Shown piece by piece: positions 1-5,673 of a stretch of 9,624 nt of DNA. Below the pieces are notes generated by a model, which saw nothing but the letters and a program-made list of their open reading frames with translations, had not been told where the DNA came from and made no database searches. The position numbers were made by a program, and so were the translations under genes. The stretch covers positions 1 through 9,624 of the forward strand of contig JAAZBW010000420.1 in NCBI GenBank assembly GCA_012513625.1, in the 5' to 3' direction. Each line of letters begins with the position of its first letter. Positions within the stretch are counted from its first letter, which is position 1. This DNA comes from Actinomycetales bacterium (GTDB lineage Bacteria > Actinomycetota > Actinomycetes > Actinomycetales > Actinomycetaceae).

Positions 1-607
1 CGCGCCACCGCTCACCGTCGGCCCAGGAGGCCTTCGGCCCCGCCACATAGGTGATCTCGTCGTGCCCCAGGTTCGCCAGGTGCTCGGCACCCAGGCCGGC
101 ACCGCGGCCGCCGTTGGTGAGCACACTCGGCAGACCGCCCACCTCCCGGTTGAGCACCACCACGGGACGCTGCTTCGCGATCCCGAGGATCCCAGCCGAG
201 GACATTCGGGGACTGGTCAGGATCAGGCCCTCCACGCCGTCGATAATCCGGGCGATCCCCTGCTGTTCCCGTGCGCTCGACTCCCGCGTATCCACCACCA
301 GCAACGTGTAGCCGGCCTCCTCGGCTGCCAACTCGGCGCCGCGGATGTTCTCCGTGAAGACGGGATTGCCGATGTCCGCCACCACCATGGCGAGCAGCCC
401 CGTGCGCGGCTGGCCATCCGTGGAGATCGTGGGCGCCCGGCGGTAACCGAGCTCGCGGGCCGCCTCCCGCACCTTCGAAGCCGTGGCAACACTCACCCGG
501 CCCGGCCGTGAGAGCGCCCGCGAGACCGTGGATGCCGCCACCCCGGCGAGGCGCGCGACGTCATAGATCGTCGGCTCCTTCTTCCCAGTCCCCGCGGCCT
601 CATCCAT
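1..607 (-). CDS. LacI-family transcriptional regulator (N-terminal part, runs off left edge)
   Basis: This is a DNA-binding repressor of the LacI/GalR family, normally a dimer controlling sugar-uptake or catabolic genes. 202 residues are visible. Residues 11-57 form the family's helix-turn-helix and hinge region: PTIYDVARLAGVAASTVSRA is the textbook start, followed by a V-S-x-A-T-x-x-K-V-R-E-A pattern and ELGYRR. From about residue 68 a periplasmic-binding-protein-like domain begins (LLAMVVADIGNPVF, then an NREVGG and a TYVAGP segment), so the effector is probably a sugar or related small molecule, not identifiable here. The remaining roughly 130 residues lie outside the window. The ATG at 607 is chosen because the HTH starts about ten residues later. 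No properly spaced Shine-Dalgarno is seen, but a TACGGT -10 box places +1 on the start codon. It is co-directional with the patatin gene, 83 bases downstream of its stop; no functional link is evident. The family call is very sure, the ligand unknown. Confidence 0.95.
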   Translation of the reverse strand, partial: MDEAAGTGKKEPTIYDVARLAGVAASTVSRALSRPGRVSVATASKVREAARELGYRRAPTISTDGQPRTGLLAMVVADIGNPVFTENIRGAELAAEEAGYTLLVVDTRESSAREQQGIARIIDGVEGLILTSPRMSSAGILGIAKQRPVVVLNREVGGLPSVLTNGGRGAGLGAEHLANLGHDEITYVAGPKASWADGERWR

Positions 608-645
608 CCCCCCACCGTAGGACGAACCGGGGGAAACCGGTGAAA
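608..645 (-). promoter_or_regulatory. Putative leaderless promoter of the LacI-family gene
   Basis: On the minus strand TACGGT (619-614) fits the TANNNT -10 pattern, and +1 would fall exactly on the A of the ATG at 607. A possible -35, TTCACC (644-639), lies 19 bases upstream, which is long. The G-run just before the ATG is too close to act as a normal Shine-Dalgarno. Inferred from sequence only. Confidence 0.4.
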
Positions 646-660
646 CTTCGCTACGTCGGG

Positions 661-688
661 CGTGCGGCGTGCGGCGTGCGGCGTGCGG
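661..688. repeat. Four tandem copies of the heptamer CGTGCGG
   Basis: Four perfect head-to-tail CGTGCGG units fill 661-688 and a partial fifth (CGT) continues into the patatin gene's stop codon at 691-693. Read on the minus strand, the repeat begins right after the TGA, so it lies in the 3' untranslated region of that gene and upstream of the LacI-family promoter. A 7-bp period makes it a candidate slippage (VNTR-type) locus outside any reading frame. Confidence 0.85.
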
Positions 689-690
689 CG

Positions 691-3600
691 TCACCCCACC
701 CTGGCTGGGCAGGCGGGCGTCCCCTCCGCGCCGAGCCGGGCCAGCAGTTCGACGACGGGCGCCCGCCCTTGGTCCCCGCCCTCCTCCCGGGCGCAGATCA
801 CCTGCGCGAGGTCCTGGTCCAGCCTCGCCTGCGTGGAGGGTGAGAGCACCCAGCCGAGCGGCGCCGTGATGCCGGGGCCATTCACGCCGGGGCGGATCAC
901 CACCACGTGCCCGCTGCCAAACCGCGCATCCGCCGCCTGCAGCAGCGCCGTCTCCCCCACCGCCACCTGTCCGGCGCGCTGCAGGATACTCGCGATTGGT
1001 GCGCCCAACTCTCGCGGCCGGTTGGTATTTGATTCTTCGAGCTGGTCCTCGAACCCGCTCGGCAGAAACACCAGCCACGGCTCGATCATGACGCCTCCGC
1101 TACCGGCCCCCGCGCCCTCGTCCGCCGCGACTTCGTCGTTCACAACCGCCGCGTTGTGCGCGTCCACGCGCTCCTCAATGGCGTCCCACACCTGCAGCAC
1201 CCCGAGCAGCGCAGTGTTCTCGTAGATCCCGCCGTCCGCGAGGTACAGCACGTCCGGCGCAACCCCCGACGACGCCGTGTCTCGCCTCACCGCCCCCGTG
1301 GGGGAGACGTAGGGGAACCGTGCCGAGAGGAAGGCGGCCGTCACGGCCGGAAGGTCCGCAGGCTCGCCCGGTATGGGCTCCCCGTCCGCCGTCTCCCGTC
1401 CCCAGGTCTGCGGATCCACCAGCCCGGCGAGCAGATCGTGCGAGGCCGTCAGCGCGTACGACGAACCCGCGCCCTCGGCACCCGCACCCTCGGCACCCGC
1501 GGAAGCTCCGACGTCGCCCACCCGGTTCGCGCAGCCGTTGCCGGGAGGCACGGTGCCGGACCATGAGGTGGTGAAGCCGCGGCAACCGTCGTTGATCGAG
1601 GCGGCCAGCAGCAGAACGCCCGGCTGCACCCGGGCCGGCTCCTCAGACCCTCGCCCCGGTGGGACCTCGGACGCCCAGGCCGAGCCGATCTGCGAAGCGG
1701 GCACTGGCGCCTCCGGATCCCGGGATCCGCCCGCCGTCAGCACCGCCGCGTTTGTCATCCACACGCGCTCGTGCACCTCGGCGCGATCCTGCCAGAGGTG
1801 CGCCGCCGGAAACCAGGACTGCGGCAGGTCCCGGAAGAACATGGCGGCGATGTTGGCCGCGAGCGCCTCGTCCCGGGACATCTCGCGCAGCGCTGGCAGG
1901 GACGCCTGCTCCGGCTCCGTCAGCAGCCGCACCGTTCCGCCCACCGAGCCGCCGGACGCCCCCGCGAGCGCGAACAGGTTTGATGCGCACTCCGCCTCTG
2001 GCACCACGCCGCCCAGGGGGCTGAACAGCGCGTCCATCGCCGCGCCCGTCCAGTACGCGGCGCGGATCCCGCCTCCCGGACTTGCCACGAGGATCAACGG
2101 CGCTGTTCGCACGCCGTCGACGTCCCGCACACATCCGGCACCCTCGGCCGTGTGCACATCGATCCACGCGCCGATCGCCTCCCCCAGCGTGGGCCCCGTC
2201 CCGGCGGCCGGGGGCTGGGAGAGCGCGGCGTCGATTGCGCCTGCCTGGCTGCGCGCGTCGTCGACGGCGAGCGGCTGGGTGCGCGCGTCGTGGTACCCCG
2301 CCGGGCCACCCATCCCTGAGGACACGAGCCAGACCAGCAGGAGGTAGCCGAGCCACGAGGGGCGGCCGCCCCGAATCCTGAGGTACCCGAGTGCCTCCAA
2401 GGACGGCGTGCGAAGGGACGCCTGCGTGAGGAGTGCGATCAGGAGCGCCGCCACGCTGAAGGTCACGGCGACCACGCCCGTGGTCCCGAGGGCCGGGCCC
2501 ACGCTCTCCGGGAAACGCGCCAGCTGCACCGGTAGGACCAGCAGGAGCGCCACGCCGACGACGATGGCGAGGCCGGCTGCCCAGCGCCTTTCCCGCAACC
2601 GCCCCAGCAGCCGGGTGGCCATCAGATTCAGCCGTTGGGCCCGCCGCGTGGGACGCGGGATCGCCCGCACTAGGGTCCGCACCCCCTCCACCACCAGCGG
2701 GGTTAGCACCGCGCCCGCGATGCTGGCTCCAAGGAAGAGAGGGTAGAGATCGCGATGCTCGGCCGAGGAGTGGACGTTCAGGAGGACCGCCGGCAGGGCG
2801 GCCCGGGTCAGTCCGAGGGAGGCTGCGATCAACACCGTCACGGCGAGCGAGGTGGCGATCGTATTCTGGCGGCGGGAACCAAATGGCTGGAGCGGCAAAG
2901 CCGGAGGCAGCGCCACCTTGGCGGCCACGACGCCCTGGTCCCGGGCCATGGACCACCGCGCGAGCAGGCCGGCCACCGTCACGGCGGCGGGCACCGCCAC
3001 CCAGGCCATGGCCGCGGCGTTGAACTGATCCGCCCGCCACAGGCCGAGGGCGACCGCCGCCGAGAGGGCCGCGCCCACGAGCACGGGCCACCACCAGCGC
3101 ATCGCCGGGCTGAGCTCGCGCGGTGCGGAGGAGGGTGCCGGCGCTGTGGAAATGCGGACGGCCATCCACACCGCGAGCGCGAGCAGGAACGGCCCGGCCA
3201 GGAACATCGCGCGTTGGCCCAGACTGAGGCGGACCACGCTCGCAGCCGCCGCACCCGCCTCGGGCGGCGGAGCAAAGCCCTCGATTCCGGCCCGCAGGAT
3301 GTCCGGCAACTGCGTGAGGGCGCTGCCGCCCGGCAGGGCCATGAGCACCACGAACAGGGCCACCACCACGGTGATGCCCAGCACCCGGGACCATGGCGGC
3401 CGTTCCTCGAGCGGACCCGAGGAGCCCGTGGCCACGAAGCGTCGCTGCTTCCGGGCCGTGCGCACAGCGGACCCGAGCCGGTCCCAGAGGCGCAGCACCG
3501 CCACCACCGCGATCAGCGCGATGAACAGCCACTTCACCATGGACAGGACGCTGATGACGTTGAACGCCCACGAATTCTGGAGCGGCGCGAACCAGGTGAC

Positions 3601-4152
3601 CGCAAGCGCCACCCCGGTCTCCAGGAGGTCGAACACGGCGTAGCCCCAGACCATCGTCCGCGCATCCGGGCCCACCCGAACCAGATCGCGCCCGCGCCGC
3701 CACCAGCGAGGACCATGGGACGCGGCGTGGCGGGCAGGAGATACCGCATCGAGGCGCGCCGGCACTCCCAGCCACACCAGCAGCATGTAGAGCAGGCGGG
3801 CGAGGGCGAACACAAAGAAGATGTCGATCACGTGGAACCACACGAGGAGGCTCTGGACCAGGCCAGCATCGGGGCCTTCGCGCACCAGGAACGCCGCAGC
3901 CAGGTCCGATTCGGTCCACCCCCAGATCCCGTTCTGCGGCTGGAACCGCGGCATCGTGAACGGGTCCGCGGTGAATCCGGAGACCTGCGTGCCGCCGGGC
4001 AGCCGCGTGAGGCTGAGGAGGCGCTGGATCTCCCCGAACGCGATGAAGGCGAACGCCGCATACCCGGCCGCCATCTCGGTCAGGGTCCGTCGCCACTGCA
4101 TCTTGGACCGGATCGCGGGCCACACCCACGCCCCAGGATTCGTTCTCGCCAT
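691..4152 (-). CDS. Polytopic membrane protein with C-terminal patatin-like phospholipase domain
   Basis: Predicted 1153-residue fusion of a many-pass membrane region and a patatin-like serine acyl hydrolase. The first ~620 residues hold about a dozen or more hydrophobic segments (for example near 30-45, 100-130, 168-190, 200-220, 257-275, 315-335, 355-372, 480-495, 526-545, 557-576, 600-612). The C-terminal domain shows all three patatin signatures: the oxyanion-hole glycine run SPGGGIRAAYW (about 691-701), the nucleophile elbow GASGG with Ser733, and the DGG motif with Asp973, giving a Ser-Asp dyad. Patatin domains cleave acyl esters of phospholipids or other lipids; the substrate here is unknown. 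An in-frame GTG lies five codons upstream at 4167, but the ATG at 4152 is preferred because GGGGAGG (4166-4160) sits six bases before it. An Ala/Gly/Glu-rich stretch near residues 882-896 comes from a 15-bp tandem duplication. It follows the Crp/Fnr gene on the same strand after a 72-base gap with a hairpin. Domain call sure, physiological role not. Confidence 0.9.
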   Translation of the reverse strand: MARTNPGAWVWPAIRSKMQWRRTLTEMAAGYAAFAFIAFGEIQRLLSLTRLPGGTQVSGFTADPFTMPRFQPQNGIWGWTESDLAAAFLVREGPDAGLVQSLLVWFHVIDIFFVFALARLLYMLLVWLGVPARLDAVSPARHAASHGPRWWRRGRDLVRVGPDARTMVWGYAVFDLLETGVALAVTWFAPLQNSWAFNVISVLSMVKWLFIALIAVVAVLRLWDRLGSAVRTARKQRRFVATGSSGPLEERPPWSRVLGITVVVALFVVLMALPGGSALTQLPDILRAGIEGFAPPPEAGAAAASVVRLSLGQRAMFLAGPFLLALAVWMAVRISTAPAPSSAPRELSPAMRWWWPVLVGAALSAAVALGLWRADQFNAAAMAWVAVPAAVTVAGLLARWSMARDQGVVAAKVALPPALPLQPFGSRRQNTIATSLAVTVLIAASLGLTRAALPAVLLNVHSSAEHRDLYPLFLGASIAGAVLTPLVVEGVRTLVRAIPRPTRRAQRLNLMATRLLGRLRERRWAAGLAIVVGVALLLVLPVQLARFPESVGPALGTTGVVAVTFSVAALLIALLTQASLRTPSLEALGYLRIRGGRPSWLGYLLLVWLVSSGMGGPAGYHDARTQPLAVDDARSQAGAIDAALSQPPAAGTGPTLGEAIGAWIDVHTAEGAGCVRDVDGVRTAPLILVASPGGGIRAAYWTGAAMDALFSPLGGVVPEAECASNLFALAGASGGSVGGTVRLLTEPEQASLPALREMSRDEALAANIAAMFFRDLPQSWFPAAHLWQDRAEVHERVWMTNAAVLTAGGSRDPEAPVPASQIGSAWASEVPPGRGSEEPARVQPGVLLLAASINDGCRGFTTSWSGTVPPGNGCANRVGDVGASAGAEGAGAEGAGSSYALTASHDLLAGLVDPQTWGRETADGEPIPGEPADLPAVTAAFLSARFPYVSPTGAVRRDTASSGVAPDVLYLADGGIYENTALLGVLQVWDAIEERVDAHNAAVVNDEVAADEGAGAGSGGVMIEPWLVFLPSGFEDQLEESNTNRPRELGAPIASILQRAGQVAVGETALLQAADARFGSGHVVVIRPGVNGPGITAPLGWVLSPSTQARLDQDLAQVICAREEGGDQGRAPVVELLARLGAEGTPACPARVG
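1472..1501. repeat. Two tandem 15-bp units inside the patatin gene
   Basis: The 15-mer CCCTCGGCACCCGCA (1472-1486) is followed directly by a copy differing only at the last base (1487-1501). It is in frame and encodes the repeated Gly-Ala-Glu-Gly-Ala stretch between the nucleophile elbow and the DGG motif of the lipase domain, probably a flexible loop. Loss or gain of units would keep the frame. Confidence 0.8.
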
Positions 4153-4189
4153 CTCGCACCTCCCCACGGTGGGACGACCGAGCCGGGCG

Positions 4190-4217
4190 CCACCTCTGCC
4201 GCCCGCCTCAGAGGTGG
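4190..4217 (-). terminator. Hairpin between the Crp/Fnr and patatin genes
   Basis: CCACCTCTG (4190-4198) and CAGAGGTGG (4209-4217) form a perfect 9-bp stem with a 10-base loop, 8 bases after the Crp/Fnr stop codon. No T-run follows on the minus strand, so it may be a weak intrinsic terminator of the U-tract-less type, a processing site, or an attenuator that lowers read-through into the patatin gene. A smaller CCCAC-G-GTGGG palindrome (4163-4173) overlaps the patatin ribosome-binding site. Confidence 0.5.
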
Positions 4218-4224
4218 GAGAAGG

Positions 4225-5106
4225 CTACTCCCTCATGCCCTCCGCCTCCTGCCGGAGCCGCGGCACGTCCAACAGCGCGGTCCAGCGGCGCCCGGAGTCC
4301 ACCACGCCCTCCTTCTTCCACCGGCTCATCACGCGCGAGACGGATTCCGGCGTGGACCGCGCCAGCCCGGCGAGGTCCACCCGTGAGAGCGGCACCTCGA
4401 GCAGCACGCCGTCCCGGCCACGATCGTCGCCGAGCTTGTCCGCGAGCCGGAGCAACGCCGTCGCCACGCGCTGGGGAACGGACCCGGAGGTCTGGCCGAT
4501 GTCCGACTGGGCGCGCGTGAGGCGGGCAGAGACGTCATCGAGCACGCGCAACGCCACTCCCGGCTCCTCCGCCAGGACCGTGCGGAAATCCCCCTGCCCG
4601 ATCCGCAACGCGCATGTACCCACCAGCGCGGAGGCCGACTGCTGGAAGTACGGCTCCCCCAGCGCCCCCATGGCGCCGAACAGCTCGCCCGGCACGAGGA
4701 TGTCCGTGACCGTTTCCGTGCCCTCGGGAGTGCTCTGCGAGAGCTTCACCCGGCCCTCGGCCACCACATACAGCGCATCCGCAGGGTCACCGGCATGGTA
4801 AATGCGCTGGTCAGGAGCGTAGGTGCGGGCGTGCATCCGCGCATCGACGCGGTCGAGTGCCTCCTCGTCCATGCCCTGGAAGTACGGCGCGCGCCCCAGC
4901 ACATACATCCGCACGGGCCGCGGGCACTCGTGCGGCAGCGTGATCTCCTGCAGGGGGATGGACCGCCGCGCGCCCTGGGTGAGCGCACTCGCCGGGTTCG
5001 CCGACGACGGGACCCGGCCTGCGTCGTCGGGCCGCCGTGAGCGGTCGGTGCCTGCCGACGACGGGACCCGGCCTGCGTCGTCGGGCCGCGATACGGGGGT
5101 GGTCAT
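4225..5106 (-). CDS. Crp/Fnr-family transcriptional regulator with repeat-bearing N-terminal extension
   Basis: A 293-residue DNA-binding regulator; family members are usually about 220-240 residues, and the excess is a ~55-residue N-terminal tail. Residues ~68-165 form the cNMP-type beta-roll (HAGDPADALYVVAEGRVKL, then PGELFGAMGALGE); the Arg-Ser pair that binds the cAMP phosphate in Crp is absent (the segment reads QQSASA), so cAMP is unlikely to be the ligand. Residues 240-269 are the winged HTH; E254, S257 and R258 match the FNR-type E-x-x-S-R recognition pattern rather than the Crp R-E-x-x-x-R one. Only two cysteines occur, C61 (in HEC) and C165, so an FNR-style 4Fe-4S cluster is ruled out; metal or thiol sensing via H59/C61 is possible. 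The tail contains RPDDAGRVPSSA twice, encoded by a duplicated DNA repeat. It is divergent from the HMA and ATPase genes and shares with them a 164-base gap holding a matching palindrome, so it probably regulates them. The start at 5106 fits a leaderless promoter; a shorter form from Met67 would lose the HEC motif. Confidence 0.92.
   Translation of the reverse strand: MTTPVSRPDDAGRVPSSAGTDRSRRPDDAGRVPSSANPASALTQGARRSIPLQEITLPHECPRPVRMYVLGRAPYFQGMDEEALDRVDARMHARTYAPDQRIYHAGDPADALYVVAEGRVKLSQSTPEGTETVTDILVPGELFGAMGALGEPYFQQSASALVGTCALRIGQGDFRTVLAEEPGVALRVLDDVSARLTRAQSDIGQTSGSVPQRVATALLRLADKLGDDRGRDGVLLEVPLSRVDLAGLARSTPESVSRVMSRWKKEGVVDSGRRWTALLDVPRLRQEAEGMRE
5000..5089. repeat. Two identical 36-bp palindrome-bearing repeats within the Crp/Fnr coding sequence
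   Basis: Positions 5000-5035 and 5054-5089 are identical over 36 bp and 54 bp apart, an exact multiple of three, so both are translated in the same frame. Each copy contains perfect 9-bp inverted arms, CCGACGACG and CGTCGTCGG, separated by a 12-base spacer. The flanking bases and the 18-bp spacer between copies differ. This looks like a small palindromic element duplicated within a coding region. Confidence 0.9.
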
Positions 5107-5118
5107 CGACTCAGGCTA
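5107..5118 (-). promoter_or_regulatory. Putative leaderless promoter of the Crp/Fnr gene
   Basis: On the minus strand TAGCCT (5118-5113) fits the actinobacterial TANNNT -10 pattern and puts +1 exactly on the A of the ATG at 5106. No Shine-Dalgarno precedes that ATG, which agrees with a leaderless transcript. No convincing -35 is visible. Confidence 0.5.
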
Positions 5119-5177
5119 ACCCGGCGGGCCCACGCACCCGAGGGTGTGGCGTGCCGCACAGCGCGCCGTGCGGCTGA

Positions 5178-5191
5178 TTGACGCCCGTCAT
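5178..5191. promoter_or_regulatory. Candidate Crp/Fnr-family operator
   Basis: TTGACGCCCGTCAT has the TTGA-N6-TCA(A) architecture of Crp/Fnr-family sites, with a perfect TGACG-CC-CGTCA core. The adjacent regulator has an FNR-type recognition helix, which in the known family reads TTGA half-sites. The centre (5184.5) would be at -41.5 for the HMA promoter and about 78 bases upstream of the regulator's own start. Binding by this regulator is an inference. Confidence 0.55.
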
Positions 5192-5219
5192 GTGACTGGA
5201 GCGCGGACTTTCCTACTGT
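5191..5219 (+). promoter_or_regulatory. Putative promoter of the HMA-ATPase operon
   Basis: TACTGT (5214-5219) matches TANNNT and predicts +1 at A5226. At 17 bp spacing the -35 position holds TGTGAC (5191-5196), a poor match, as expected for an activator-dependent promoter. The leader of about 45 bases carries a small AGGGG/CCCCT stem-loop (5232-5246) and an AGAGGA ribosome-binding site before the ATG at 5271. Confidence 0.4.
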
Positions 5220-5270
5220 GGAGGCACACAGAGGGGAACAGCCCCTGAAGCAGCACCGAGAGGAACCGCA

Positions 5271-5507
5271 ATGACCACCGCTCCCGCCGCCACCACCCGC
5301 TCCATCTTCCGTGCCGAGGGCTTCAGCTGCCCCTCCTGCGTGGGCAAGATCGAGAAGCAGGTAGGCCGTATCGACGGCGTCTCCGCCGTTGACGTGAAGT
5401 TCGCCTCCGGGCGCGTCGAGGTGGAGCACGCCCCGAGCGTGTCCACCGACTCGATCGTGGAGGCCATCAGCAAGGCCGGCTACACCTCCAAGCTCTCGGC
5501 GTTCTAG
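5271..5507 (+). CDS. Small HMA-domain metal-binding protein (CopZ-like fold)
   Basis: A 78-residue cytosolic protein that is essentially one heavy-metal-associated domain. The metal loop reads GFSCPSCVGKIEKQV with C20 and C23 forming the CxxC site, followed by the expected G-V-x-x-V-x-V-x-F-x-x-G-x-V-x-V-E strand pattern and a final helix (SIVEAISKAGYTS), giving the beta-alpha-beta-beta-alpha-beta order. Such proteins carry soft metal ions (Cu(I), Zn(II), Cd(II) and others) and hand them to P1B ATPases. Here the next gene is a P1B ATPase that lacks its own HMA domain, so this protein probably acts as its metal-binding domain in trans. The start is supported by AGAGGA located six bases upstream of the ATG. 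It is probably the first gene of an operon, with a 166-base repeat-rich gap before the ATPase. CPSC differs from the MxCxxC of typical copper chaperones (F18-S19 precede the first Cys), so copper specificity cannot be assumed. Confidence 0.93.
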   Translation: MTTAPAATTRSIFRAEGFSCPSCVGKIEKQVGRIDGVSAVDVKFASGRVEVEHAPSVSTDSIVEAISKAGYTSKLSAF

Positions 5508-5526
5508 GCCCGGCGCATGCCCCCGA

Positions 5527-5637
5527 TACGCCGACCCGCCCCATCCGTCGACTGTGTGCCGTAGACCGACCCAATCCGTCGACTGTGTGCCGTAGGCCAG
5601 GTTCTCTGGTCTACGGCACACAGTCGGCGTAGACCGA
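5527..5637. repeat. Direct and inverted repeat cluster between the HMA and ATPase genes
   Basis: A ~25-bp unit containing GTCGACTGTGTGCCGTAG occurs at 5543-5567 and again at 5574-5598 (31-bp period, one difference), and an inverted copy lies at 5608-5629. Copy 2 and the inverted copy can pair over 22 positions (two of them G-U) around a 9-base loop; copy 1 can pair with the same inverted copy over 22 positions with a single G-U, so the two hairpins are mutually exclusive. The outer ends carry TACGCCGAC (5527-5535) and its complement GTCGGCGTA (5623-5631), and CGTAGACCGA recurs at 5560-5569 and 5628-5637. No T-run follows the stem. It could be an extragenic palindromic repeat family, an mRNA-processing or expression-tuning element, or a regulatory leader for the ATPase. 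Confidence 0.85.
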
Positions 5638-5673
5638 GAAACCCCGAACCCCAACGAAAGGCCTCCACCTCCC

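Noticed and set aside
608..623. Shared motif of the type CGTCCYACSGTGGGG upstream of both the LacI-family (608-623) and patatin (4161-4177) genes
   Set aside because: It is a short G-rich match that overlaps a -10 box in one case and a ribosome-binding site in the other, so a common regulatory role is not supported.
626..646. Possible LacI-type operator (ACCGGT with flanking GAAAC repeats) upstream of the LacI-family gene
   Set aside because: The GAAAC elements are direct, not inverted, repeats, and the palindromic part is only six bases; too weak to call autoregulation.
2755..4386. 543-residue plus-strand open frame opposite the patatin and Crp/Fnr genes
   Set aside because: It is antisense to clear domain-bearing genes, is rich in Arg, His, Pro and Gly with no recognisable domain, and is the expected by-product of very GC-rich codon usage.
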